In this document: in pieces, positions 1 to 7,347 of the stretch
Numbering within the stretch: the stretch's first letter is position 1
Layout of the letters: each line of letters opens with the position of its first letter
Assembly (NCBI GenBank): GCA_003141195.1
Contig: PLLC01000089.1
Span: forward strand, 1-32,787
Direction of reading: 5' to 3'
Origin: Syntrophaceae bacterium
GTDB lineage: Bacteria; Desulfobacterota; Syntrophia; Syntrophales; UBA5619
DNA: 32,787 nucleotides
Position numbers and translations under genes: made by a program
Notes under the pieces: generated by a model
Told to the model about the DNA's origin: nothing
The model's database searches: none
The model's input: the letters and a program-made list of their open reading frames with translations, nothing else

Positions 1-97
1 CCCGCGTACGCGGGAATCCAGAATGTCGTGAAAGGACTGGATTACTGCTTTCGCAGGAATGACGATTTTCCGAATTTCAGGAGTAATTCAAAGCTCT
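1..97. repeat. Dispersed two-hairpin (BIME/MITE-like) repeat, copy 1, cut by the window edge
   Basis: Aligns without gaps to 7203-7299, with clear identity through the two hairpins and decaying similarity after them. The element has one hairpin built on CCCGC/GCGGG, then a second hairpin with arms like TTCCTGC/GCAGGAA; in this copy the second left arm is degenerate (ATTACTGC). The layout is typical of REP/BIME-type intergenic repeats. The left end lies outside the window. Confidence 0.75.
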
Positions 98-359
98 TAA
101 TGCTTGATTTCATATGCGTAATGATCACCTTTATCGGGACCCTGAATATTCCTGGGATGAATATATTCAGGCACAACGCTTTGAGAATTCGTGGCGTGCA
201 GGAGAGGGCTGTCTGAAATCTGCCGAAAGAGCCCCTCGTAACAGGTGAAACACCCCAAAATCGGATTGCTCAACCGGAAGATCGGCCAACCACACCTTCC
301 ATCATCACCGATACAGCACCCCTATTTTGTGGTCAAAATTCAATGTTGTCAAAATTCAA
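98..359. other. Intergenic region without a convincing gene
   Basis: AT-rich DNA. The only candidate is a 44-codon frame at 114-248 (+) that starts MRNDHLYRDPEYSW. It has a plausible composition but no ribosome site and I do not recognise it. Positions 332-344 and 348-360 are a 13-bp direct repeat (GTCAAAATTCAAT) just upstream of the next promoter. Confidence 0.4.
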
Positions 360-388
360 TTGACACACAAGATCATTCTTCATATACT
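360..388 (+). promoter_or_regulatory. Sigma70-type promoter of the cNMP-binding-domain gene
   Basis: TTGACA at 360-365 and TATACT at 383-388 are separated by exactly 17 bp, close to consensus. Transcription would start near 395 and leave a leader of about 95 nt. The -35 box overlaps an imperfect palindrome (GTCAA..TTGAC, 348-364) and abuts the 13-bp direct repeat, so a repressor or activator could bind here. The operator role is inference. Confidence 0.65.
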
Positions 389-488
389 GCCACCTTGAAA
401 AAGCAATGACTTATCAATAAACAAATCTTACCTTGTAATATCAAGAGAAACCGGTCTACTCGACTCAAAAAGCTAGGAGGAATGGCTT

Positions 489-953
489 ATGGTCTCACAA
501 GAACTGCTGCTACGGTGTCCGTTCTTTGCCCCGTTCGATGATAGCCAGCGAAAAGCGCTCGCGCAAATCACCCAAGAAATTCGCTGCAAAGCAGAGACAA
601 CCTTTTTTGAGGCAGGCGAATCGGCGGACGCGCTATATCTGCTGCTCGACGGGCGTGTAAATTTGTACTTTGTCCCGCTCACCGAAACCAACATGGAGTT
701 GTTGATTGGCGAACTCGACCCCGGCGAGCCGTTCGCGATCTCGGCGTTGATACCCCCGCACATTCTCAAGCACACGGTACGTGCAAACAAAGCATGCCAT
801 GCCCTCAAAATTGCTGCTGCGCCGCTACGATCATTGTGCGAGCATGACACTCGACTGGGTTACCTCCTATTGTTTCGCATCGCCGAAGCCGCGATGGAAC
901 GCCTGAACTTTATGCGCGTGCAACTTGCAGCCGCGCAAGCGCAAACTCACTGA
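489..953 (+). CDS. Crp/Fnr-type cyclic nucleotide-binding domain protein without DNA-binding domain
   Basis: A 154-aa protein that is essentially one cNMP-binding beta-roll. It starts with a helix (LLLRCPFFAPFDDSQRKALA), then the roll with the family glycines (FEAGESADALYLLLDGRVNLYF, LDPGEPF), then a helical tail. Crp/Fnr regulators are usually about 220-240 aa with a C-terminal winged helix; that helix is absent here and the frame simply ends after a helix and an Ala/Gln tail. It may be a stand-alone sensor or a regulator that lost its HTH. The start is supported by AGGAGG at 475-480, 8 nt upstream. It is a single gene behind its own promoter, in a region of degraded mobile DNA. The ligand cannot be predicted. 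Confidence 0.75.
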   Translation: MVSQELLLRCPFFAPFDDSQRKALAQITQEIRCKAETTFFEAGESADALYLLLDGRVNLYFVPLTETNMELLIGELDPGEPFAISALIPPHILKHTVRANKACHALKIAAAPLRSLCEHDTRLGYLLLFRIAEAAMERLNFMRVQLAAAQAQTH

Positions 954-1037
954 TTTTTTAAGCTCCTCGCCGTTTTGTATGGGTTCTTAAATTTGATGTA
1001 CTCATAAGAGATCATAATTTGAAGGGTTGTGATTTGT

Positions 1038-1397
1038 AAACGCATCTTCCAACACAAGGTGCTCAGGATACTTCTGAACAAGGGAAAGATCACGAAGGAG
1101 ATGATCGCCATGCTCTCAACATGGTAGCATTTCGGATTCCACGTCTTCTGCGGCAACCGCATCTCGCCCGACGATCAAACGGCTATGGAGAACCTCGCCT
1201 GCTATATCATCCGGGCGTCATTCTCCCAGGAAAGGATGCAGTACCTGGATCAGGAGGGGAAGGTCGTCTATACATCCAAAGACGGCAGGACAAGCAAAAA
1301 CTTCCCCGCCCTGGAGTGGCTGGCCAACCTGTGCTCACACATCCCCCAGCAGGTGTGGGCAGATGTTGAGGTGCTAAGGCTTCCGAAACACTGTTAG
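1038..1397 (+). pseudogene. IS91-family (Y2) transposase remnant
   Basis: One frame reads through KRIFQHKVLRILLNKGKIT, an in-frame TAG at 1125-1127, HFGFHVFCGNRISPDD, then MENLACYIIRASFSQERM and KVVYTSKDG. This matches the central part of IS91-type HUH (Y2) transposases, where the block RYIIRASFSQERM is highly conserved. The usual W-R/Q-H-S-G-F motif carries the stop. Both the N-terminal zinc-binding part and the C-terminal catalytic region are missing, so it is an inactive fragment. The open frame from the ATG at 1185 is only the tail of this relic. Confidence 0.75.
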
Positions 1398-1640
1398 GCA
1401 CTACAGTTCAAATGGTAATCCTCACACCAATCCCAAATCAAAAACCATCTACTTGGTAGGTGAAAGTCAGTCAAGGCTTAAGTCAACAAATTATAAAATC
1501 AAAAGTACGCATCAACCGGATGAACCTAAAATATATATGCACTCCGATGTTGGAGGTCTTTGAAAACATCACTCTCCGTCTTCCCCGTTTTTCGTCTTCC
1601 GGTTTGGGGAGGACGGAATTGTCTCGCCAAAAGAATCATT
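1398..1640. other. Intergenic, nothing recognised
   Basis: AT-rich stretch between the transposase relic and the 62-bp repeat. Short open frames on both strands have no ribosome sites and no family resemblance. Confidence 0.4.
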
Positions 1641-1702
1641 CTCCGATCCACTTTTTCTAAAGACTTCCCATGAAGAGTGGACGATGGGTGTGACTGGAAA
1701 CG
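1641..1702. repeat. 62-bp dispersed repeat, copy 1
   Basis: Identical to 11781-11842 except one base (A at 1676, G at 11816); the offset is exactly 10140. It begins CTCCGATCCACTTTTTC and ends GTGTGACTGGAAACG. It lies directly against the truncated hicB coding sequence, which suggests the element or its mobilisation removed the hicB start. Confidence 0.85.
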
Positions 1703-1708
1703 TTTCCT

Positions 1709-1951
1709 TCCCTGGCCGCCCACGGGGATACCATTCAGGAAGCGCTGAGGAAAATTGAATATGTCGTTGCGGAGTCAGTGAAGTGGATGCAGGAAGAAGG
1801 TGAAGCGGCGCCAAAGCCATTGGGGCTTAAAAAATTCAAAGGGCATCTCACTTTGAGAATCCCTCCTGAAAAACACCGGGATTTGGCTATCCGTTGCGCT
1901 GAGGAAGGAGTTTCACTTAACCGTTTTATACTGTCTCGCCTTGCTACATAA
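1709..1951 (+). pseudogene. HicB-family antitoxin, N-terminally truncated
   Basis: An open frame of 80 codons reads SLAAHGDTIQEALRKIE, then a Lys/Pro-rich linker, then LTLRIPPEKHRDLAIRCAEE and GVSLNRFILSRLAT. This is the second half of the HicB RNase-H-like fold followed by its ribbon-helix-helix/HTH-type DNA-binding end. The first strands (normally about 30-40 residues) are missing, because the frame enters the 62-bp repeat and reaches a TGA at 1691. No HicA toxin is visible nearby, so this is a toxin-antitoxin relic. Family assignment is good; lack of function is inferred from truncation. Confidence 0.65.
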
Positions 1952-1998
1952 GAAAAGGCTGTTTTTTTGTACCTTTCCTTTGTTAATCGGCAATACCG

Positions 1999-2080
1999 TC
2001 AGTCAGGGCAAGATGTGGATAAGGTCAAGAATTTCCGGCATCGGGGATGCTGACCGCCGGTCATAATTGCCCTTGACTGA
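1999..2080. repeat. Inverted repeat with nested hairpins upstream of the hdr operon
   Basis: The outer arms TCAGTCAGGGCAA (1999-2011) and TTGCCCTTGACTGA (2067-2080) are complementary apart from one bulged base. Inside lie GCATC-GGG-GATGC (2038-2050) and the palindrome TGACC-GCC-GGTCA (2051-2063). It sits about 110 nt before the first gene of the operon. It could be a small mobile repeat, a structured leader or an operator; the sequence does not decide. Confidence 0.55.
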
Positions 2081-2186
2081 AAAACCGATTCATGGTACCG
2101 CCACCGACCGGGAGGGCAAAGCCTCGGCAGCGAGTTAACTTCGTTTCAAACTTCAATCTAAAGAATCCGGGTAAAGGGGTGAACGG

Positions 2187-5100
2187 GTGCTGAAAGAGAG
2201 CGATAAGGTCGGTGCGGTCATGGTGGTGGGGTCGGGGATTGCAGGCATCCAGGCGTCACTTGACCTTGCCAATTCCGGGATGAAGGTATTTCTCGTGGAG
2301 AGGGAGATCAGCATCGGCGGCGTCATGGCCCAACTGGACAAGACCTTTCCCACAAACGACTGTTCGGCCTGCATCCTTTCCCCGAAGCTGGTCGAGATCG
2401 GACGGCATCCCAATGTCGAGATCATGACCGGGCGGACCGTGGAGGCCGTCGAGGGCGAGGCGGGCCGTTTCCGCGTCCGGATGACCAAGGCCCCCCGGTA
2501 TGTAAACCTGGACAAGTGCACCGGCTGCGGGGACTGCGCCAATGTCTGCCCTGTCTCCGTTCCCTCCGATTTCAACGAAAATCTCAATACCCGCAAGGCC
2601 ATCTACCGCCACTTTCCGCAGGCCATTCCCTCCGGTTTTGCGATCGACAAGCTGGGGACCTCCCCCTGCAAGGCGGCCTGTCCCACCCACATCAGCGTCC
2701 AGGGGTACGTGGCCCTGATCGCGGCGGGAAAATTCAAGGAAGCCCTGAAACTGATTAAAAGAGATAATCCTTTTCCGATCGTCTGCGGACGGGTCTGCAA
2801 CCACCCCTGCGAGGAGGCCTGCAAGCGCGGAGAGGTGGATGAACCGATCGACATCATGCACCTGAAGCGCTTCGTGGCCGACCTGGATCTCAACGACGAA
2901 ACCCGTTTTGTGCCCAAGGTGAAAGAGAAAAAAGGGAAGAGGGTTGCCGTGATCGGCGCCGGTCCCGCCGGGTTGACCGCGGCGTACTATCTGGCGATCG
3001 AGGGGTACGACATCGACGTCTTCGAGGCCCTGCCCGTGGCCGGCGGCTGGCTCGCCGTCGGCATCCCCGAATACCGCCTCCCGAAGGACGTTCTGAAGGC
3101 GGAGATCAAGGTCATCGAGGAGCTCGGCGTCCGAATTCACCTCAATACCCGCATCGGCAAGGAGATCCCGTTCGAAAAACTCCGGCAGGATTATGACGCC
3201 CTCTTCATCGGCAGCGGGACCGTTCTCTCCAGCAGACTCGACGTCCCGGGCGAGGAGCTCCAGGGGGTCGTCCATGGGGTCGATTATCTGAAAAGGGTGA
3301 ATCTGGGAGAAAAAGTCTCCCTTGGCAAACGGGTCGCCGTCATCGGCGGCGGCAACGTCGCGATGGATGCCGTCCGGACGGCCGTTCGGACCGGTTCGCG
3401 GGAGGTTTTCATCCTTTACCGCCGTTCCCGGGCCGAAATGCCCGCTTCACCCGAGGAGATCGAAGAGGCCCTCGAAGAGGGGATCCGGATGGAATTTCTC
3501 GCGGCGCCGGTCCGCATCCTCGGCGAGAACGGGAAGGTCACGGGGGTCGAGTGCATCCGGATGGAGCTCGGCGAGCCCGATGCCAGCGGCCGCCGCCGCC
3601 CCGTGCCGATAAAGGGTTCCGAATTCACGATCGCCTGCGACAGCATCGTGCCGGCCATCGGCCAGGCGGCGGATCTGTCGTTTATCCCGAAGGAGAGCGG
3701 CATCGCCGTCAACAAATGGAACACCTTCGAAGTGGACCCCGTAACCTTCGCGACCAGCATTCCCGGGATATTCGCCGGCGGGGATAATGTGACCGGGCCG
3801 GCCACGGTCGTCAAGGCCGTCTATGCCGGGAAGGAGGCGGCCGTTTCGATCGACCGCTATCTGAGCGGTCAGGAGATCCGAACGGGCCGGGAAAAGGACT
3901 GGAAGAAGGATCTTGCCGACAAGGCCAATGTCTCGAAGGTGGCCAAGCTTCCCCGGGTGGAGTATCCGCTGCTGGAGGCAAAAGAGAGGAAGAACGACTT
4001 TCGGGAGGTGGGGATCGGGTTCGGCGAGGAGGAGGCCGTCCGGGAGGCGAACCGCTGTCTTTCCTGCGGGATCTGCTCCGAGTGCTACCAGTGCGTCGAT
4101 GCCTGCATCGCGAAGGCGATCGACCATGAGATGACCTGTTCCGAGGAGACGATCGAGGTCGGCTCCATCATCGCCGCACCGGGCTTCGAGGTCTTCGATC
4201 CGCGCCTCCGGGGCGAGTACGGCTTCGGCTTCTATCAGAACGTCGTCACCAGCATCCAGTTCGAGCGGATACTCTCCGCCTCCGGTCCATACTTCGGCCA
4301 TGTACAGCGGATCTCCGACGGCGGGGAGCCGAAAAAGATCGCCTTCATCCAGTGCGTGGGCTCCCGCGACACCTCCTGCGGCAATAGTTGGTGTTCGTCG
4401 GTATGCTGCATGTACGCCACGAAGGAGGCGATCATCGGCAAGGAGCACGCCAAGGGGCTGGAGCCGACCATCTTCTTCATGGACATCCGGGCCCACGGCA
4501 AGGATTTCGACCGCTTCGTCAACCGGGCCAAGGAGGAGTACGGCGTCCGCTACATCCGCTCCATGCCCTCGACCATCAAGGAACTCCAGCAGACGAAGAA
4601 CCTGCTCGTCACGTATGTGCTGGAGGACGGGCGCCTCGCCGAGGAGGAGTTCGACATGGTCGTCCTCTCCGTCGGCCTGACGCCGCCGAAGGAAGCGGCA
4701 ATGCTTGCGAAAAACCTGGGCATCGAGCTCGAGGAACACGGCTTCTGTAAAACGCTGCGGGAAAACCCGGTCCAGACCAGCCGGGAAGGGGTCTTCGTCT
4801 GCGGCGCCTTCGGCGGTCCCAAGGACATTCCCGAAACGGTCATGGAGGCGAGCGGTGCCGCCGCCTGCGCGGAGGGGCTGCTGGCTTCCCGCCGGGGCAC
4901 GCTGACCACGGTGGAAGAGCTTCCGATGGAGAGCGATCTGCGGGGGATCGGTCCGCGGACGGGGGTCTTCGTCTGTCACTGCGGCATCAACATCGGAGGC
5001 GTCGTCGACGTCCCCGGCGTTGTTGAATATGCCAAGACGCTGCCCAATGTGGTCTTCGCCACGGACAACCTCTTCACCTGCTCCCAGGATACGGCCGTCA

Positions 5101-6614
5101 AGATGGGCGAGGTGATCCGGGAACACAAGCTCTCCCGGGTCGTCGTCGCCTCCTGCTCGCCGCGCACCCATGAGGGGCTCTTCCAGGAGAACTGCGAAAA
5201 GGCCGGCCTGAACCCCTATCTCTTCGAGATGGCCAACATCCGGGACCAGGATTCGTGGGTCCATATGCACGAACCCGCCAAAGCGACGGAAAAGGCGAAG
5301 GATCTCGTCCGCATGGCGATTGCCAAGGCGGAATTCCTGAAGCCCCTGAAACCGGGCCAGCTCGGCGTCAACCATGCGGTCCTCATCATCGGCGGCGGAC
5401 TCGCCGGCATCACGGTGGCTCTCTCGCTGGCGGATCAGGGTTTCGCCTCCTTCATCGTCGAGAAAGAAGAAGAGCTCGGGGGAAACTACCGGAAGCTCCA
5501 CTACACCCTCGAAGGCGTCGATACGCGCAGCCATCTGGCCGGTCTGCTCGCTCGGGTCGGCAAAAGCCCTCTGATCCGCGTCTTCACCGGCGCGGAGATC
5601 CGCAAGCTGGAAGGGTTCATCGGCAATTACAAGACGACGGTGGGAACGAAGGCGGGCGAGGAGCTCTTTGAACACGGCGTTGTGATCGTCGCCACGGGGG
5701 CCTACGAACTCGAAACGGATGAGTACCTCTGCGGCGCGTCCGACCGGGTCGTGACGCAGCGGGAGCTGGAGAAGCTCATCGCCGGCAAGGAGGCCAAGGC
5801 GCTGGGGGCGAAGAGCGTTGTGATGATCCAGTGCGTCGGTTCACGGAACGACGAACGTCCCTACTGCAGCCGCTACTGTTGCTCCGAGGCGATCAAGAAC
5901 GCGCTGAAGCTGAAGGAAGCCAATCCGAACCGGGAGATCACCGTCATCTACCGCGACATCCGTACCTTCGGCCTCAAGGAGGATTATTACAAAAAGGCGA
6001 GGGAGGCCGACGTCCGGTTCGTCCGTTACGATGAAGATCGAAAACCCGAGGTGAAGGCCGAGGGAGGCAAGATCGCCGTGACCGTATTCGATCCCATTCT
6101 CAACGAGACCGTCGAGCTCCGGGCGGATCTGCTTGCCCTCAGCGTGGGGACCGTTCCCAACCCGGGCAACGCGGAAATCGGCAAGATGCTGAAGGTGCCG
6201 ACCAACCAGGACGGCTTCTTCCTCGAGGCGCACGTGAAGCTGCGGCCGGTCGATTTCGCCACGGACGGCGTCTTCATGTGCGGGATGTCCCACGCCCCGA
6301 AGTTCAGCGAAGAGTCGATCACCCAGGCCAATGCAGCGGTTTCCCGCGCCTGCACGATCCTGGCGAAGGACTTCATCGAGGCGGAAGGAAAGACGGCCTA
6401 CGTCAACAAGGAACGATGTATGGCCTGTGGTCTCTGCGAGATTAACTGTCCCTTCAGCGCCATTGCGGTGGATGAGAAGGAAGGGGCGGCCGTGGTCAAT
6501 ACCATCCTATGCAAGGGGTGCGGGGTCTGCACGGCCTCCTGCCGGATGAACGCGGCGGATCTCAACGGCTACAACAATGAGGAGGTCCTGGCGCAGATCG
6601 GGGCGCTCTTTTAG
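2187..6614 (+). CDS. hdrA: HdrA-GltD-HdrA fusion, electron-bifurcating flavoprotein subunit
   Basis: A 1475-aa cytoplasmic iron-sulfur flavoprotein; ordinary HdrA is about 650 aa. Domain order: HdrA N-terminal FAD fold (GSGIAG near residue 15) with CTGCGDCANVCP near 111. Next is an inserted glutamate-synthase small-subunit module (about 150-610) with its Cys-rich N-terminus (CGRVCNHPCEEACKRG), an FAD fold (VIGAGPAG near 250) and an NAD(P)H fold (VIGGGNVAMD near 380). HdrA sequence then resumes (CLSCGICSECYQC near 622, CVGSRDTSCG near 730). A second, complete HdrA follows from about 925 (CHCGINIGG; GGGLAG near 1068) and ends with two ferredoxin motifs (CMACGLCEINCP near 1410, CKGCGVC near 1441). 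The start is GTG with AAGGGG upstream. HdrA flavin is the site of electron bifurcation in Hdr complexes; the GltD insertion suggests an additional NAD(P)H entry point (inference). First gene of the hdr-flx operon. Confidence 0.9.
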   Translation: MLKESDKVGAVMVVGSGIAGIQASLDLANSGMKVFLVEREISIGGVMAQLDKTFPTNDCSACILSPKLVEIGRHPNVEIMTGRTVEAVEGEAGRFRVRMTKAPRYVNLDKCTGCGDCANVCPVSVPSDFNENLNTRKAIYRHFPQAIPSGFAIDKLGTSPCKAACPTHISVQGYVALIAAGKFKEALKLIKRDNPFPIVCGRVCNHPCEEACKRGEVDEPIDIMHLKRFVADLDLNDETRFVPKVKEKKGKRVAVIGAGPAGLTAAYYLAIEGYDIDVFEALPVAGGWLAVGIPEYRLPKDVLKAEIKVIEELGVRIHLNTRIGKEIPFEKLRQDYDALFIGSGTVLSSRLDVPGEELQGVVHGVDYLKRVNLGEKVSLGKRVAVIGGGNVAMDAVRTAVRTGSREVFILYRRSRAEMPASPEEIEEALEEGIRMEFLAAPVRILGENGKVTGVECIRMELGEPDASGRRRPVPIKGSEFTIACDSIVPAIGQAADLSFIPKESGIAVNKWNTFEVDPVTFATSIPGIFAGGDNVTGPATVVKAVYAGKEAAVSIDRYLSGQEIRTGREKDWKKDLADKANVSKVAKLPRVEYPLLEAKERKNDFREVGIGFGEEEAVREANRCLSCGICSECYQCVDACIAKAIDHEMTCSEETIEVGSIIAAPGFEVFDPRLRGEYGFGFYQNVVTSIQFERILSASGPYFGHVQRISDGGEPKKIAFIQCVGSRDTSCGNSWCSSVCCMYATKEAIIGKEHAKGLEPTIFFMDIRAHGKDFDRFVNRAKEEYGVRYIRSMPSTIKELQQTKNLLVTYVLEDGRLAEEEFDMVVLSVGLTPPKEAAMLAKNLGIELEEHGFCKTLRENPVQTSREGVFVCGAFGGPKDIPETVMEASGAAACAEGLLASRRGTLTTVEELPMESDLRGIGPRTGVFVCHCGINIGGVVDVPGVVEYAKTLPNVVFATDNLFTCSQDTAVKMGEVIREHKLSRVVVASCSPRTHEGLFQENCEKAGLNPYLFEMANIRDQDSWVHMHEPAKATEKAKDLVRMAIAKAEFLKPLKPGQLGVNHAVLIIGGGLAGITVALSLADQGFASFIVEKEEELGGNYRKLHYTLEGVDTRSHLAGLLARVGKSPLIRVFTGAEIRKLEGFIGNYKTTVGTKAGEELFEHGVVIVATGAYELETDEYLCGASDRVVTQRELEKLIAGKEAKALGAKSVVMIQCVGSRNDERPYCSRYCCSEAIKNALKLKEANPNREITVIYRDIRTFGLKEDYYKKAREADVRFVRYDEDRKPEVKAEGGKIAVTVFDPILNETVELRADLLALSVGTVPNPGNAEIGKMLKVPTNQDGFFLEAHVKLRPVDFATDGVFMCGMSHAPKFSEESITQANAAVSRACTILAKDFIEAEGKTAYVNKERCMACGLCEINCPFSAIAVDEKEGAAVVNTILCKGCGVCTASCRMNAADLNGYNNEEVLAQIGALF

Positions 6615-6656
6615 GGCGGCGGGAGGAGAGAGATCCTTGGAAAATGCCCCCGCATT

Positions 6657-6682
6657 GTCATTCCCGCGAAAGCGGGAATGAC
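6657..6682. repeat. Perfect hairpin repeat with GAAA loop, copy 2 (single-hairpin form)
   Basis: Arms of 11 bp (GTCATTCCCGC and GCGGGAATGAC) flank a GAAA tetraloop. The same core recurs at 7200-7219 and, partly, at the window start. It lies between hdrA and the next gene, so transcription of the operon would produce a stable RNA hairpin here that might act on processing or mRNA stability. Confidence 0.75.
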
Positions 6683-6742
6683 AACTGATATTAAATACCG
6701 AGAGATTCGAGCTCTCAAGTTGTCAATGGATGAGGATGAGAT

Positions 6743-7189
6743 ATGACGGAAAAGCAGTTGGCAAAGGAATGGGAACCGAAGATCGTTGCCATCGTCTGCA
6801 ACTGGTGCACCTATGCCGGGGCGGATCTCGCCGGCATCAGCCGGATCCAGTATCCGCCGAACGTAAGGATCATCCGGGTCCCCTGTACGGGGCGGATCAA
6901 TCCCTTTTACATCCTCAGGGCGCTGCAGGAGGGGGCGGACGGGGTGCTGGTCTCCGGGTGTCACCCCGGCGAGTGTCACTACATCACAGGAAATCTGACG
7001 GCCCGCCGGAAGTTCGCCGCACTGAAGAGTTTCCTGGGTTACATCGGACTGGAAGGGGACCGGACGCTGTTTACCTGGGTCTCCGCCTCCGAGGGAGACC
7101 GGTTCGCCCAGGTGATCCGGGGGGTCACCGACGCCGTGCGGGCGCTCGGACCGGCCCGCAAACTCGTCAAAGGACCTTTGAAAATTTAA
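6743..7189 (+). CDS. MvhD/FlxD-like [2Fe-2S] electron-transfer subunit
   Basis: A 148-aa small cytoplasmic protein of the MvhD (methyl-viologen-reducing hydrogenase delta) family. It shows the family cysteines in CNWCTYAGADLAG (about 20), the PCTGRI motif, and GCHPGECHY (about 73-81), which bind a [2Fe-2S] cluster. In Mvh-Hdr and Flx-Hdr complexes this subunit passes electrons from the hydrogenase or flavin oxidoreductase to the HdrA flavin. No hydrogenase genes are visible, so FlxA/FlxB-like proteins encoded downstream are the likely partners. Length is normal for the family. It lies 128 nt after hdrA with the GAAA-loop hairpin in between. Confidence 0.85.
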   Translation: MTEKQLAKEWEPKIVAIVCNWCTYAGADLAGISRIQYPPNVRIIRVPCTGRINPFYILRALQEGADGVLVSGCHPGECHYITGNLTARRKFAALKSFLGYIGLEGDRTLFTWVSASEGDRFAQVIRGVTDAVRALGPARKLVKGPLKI

Positions 7190-7196
7190 CCTTTTT

Positions 7197-7299
7197 GTCA
7201 TTCCCGCGAAAGCGGGAATCCAGAAGGTCTTGAAAGAACTGGATTCCTGCATTCGCAGGAATGCCGATTTGATGAGTTTCGGGAGAAATTCAAGGTCTC
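7197..7299. repeat. Two-hairpin dispersed repeat, copy 3 (most complete)
   Basis: First hairpin ATTCCCGC-GAAA-GCGGGAAT (7200-7219), then CCAG, a short spacer, CTGG and a second hairpin of the type ATTCCTGC-ATTC-GCAGGAAT. The two halves are themselves roughly inverted copies. It matches 1-97 without gaps. It fills the gap between the mvhD-like and flxC-like genes. Confidence 0.8.
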
Positions 7300-7347
7300 G
7301 TCAAGAGGGTTTAATGGAACGTCCATCAGAATGAGGGATCAGCGACA

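Noticed and set aside
114-248. 44-codon plus-strand frame MRNDHLYRDPEYSW...
   Set aside because: Composition is plausible but there is no ribosome site, no upstream promoter and no recognised family; kept only as a note.
1121-1369. 82-codon Arg/Gly/Pro-rich frame in the transposase relic
   Set aside because: The overlapping frame matches the IS91 transposase; this one matches nothing.
3447-5675. 742-codon antisense frame within the HdrA fusion gene
   Set aside because: Same shadow effect; no ribosome site or family resemblance.
6611-7252. 213-codon minus-strand frame across the repeats and the mvhD-like gene
   Set aside because: It contains the repeat hairpins in translation (PAFAGMT repeated) and is antisense to a recognised gene.
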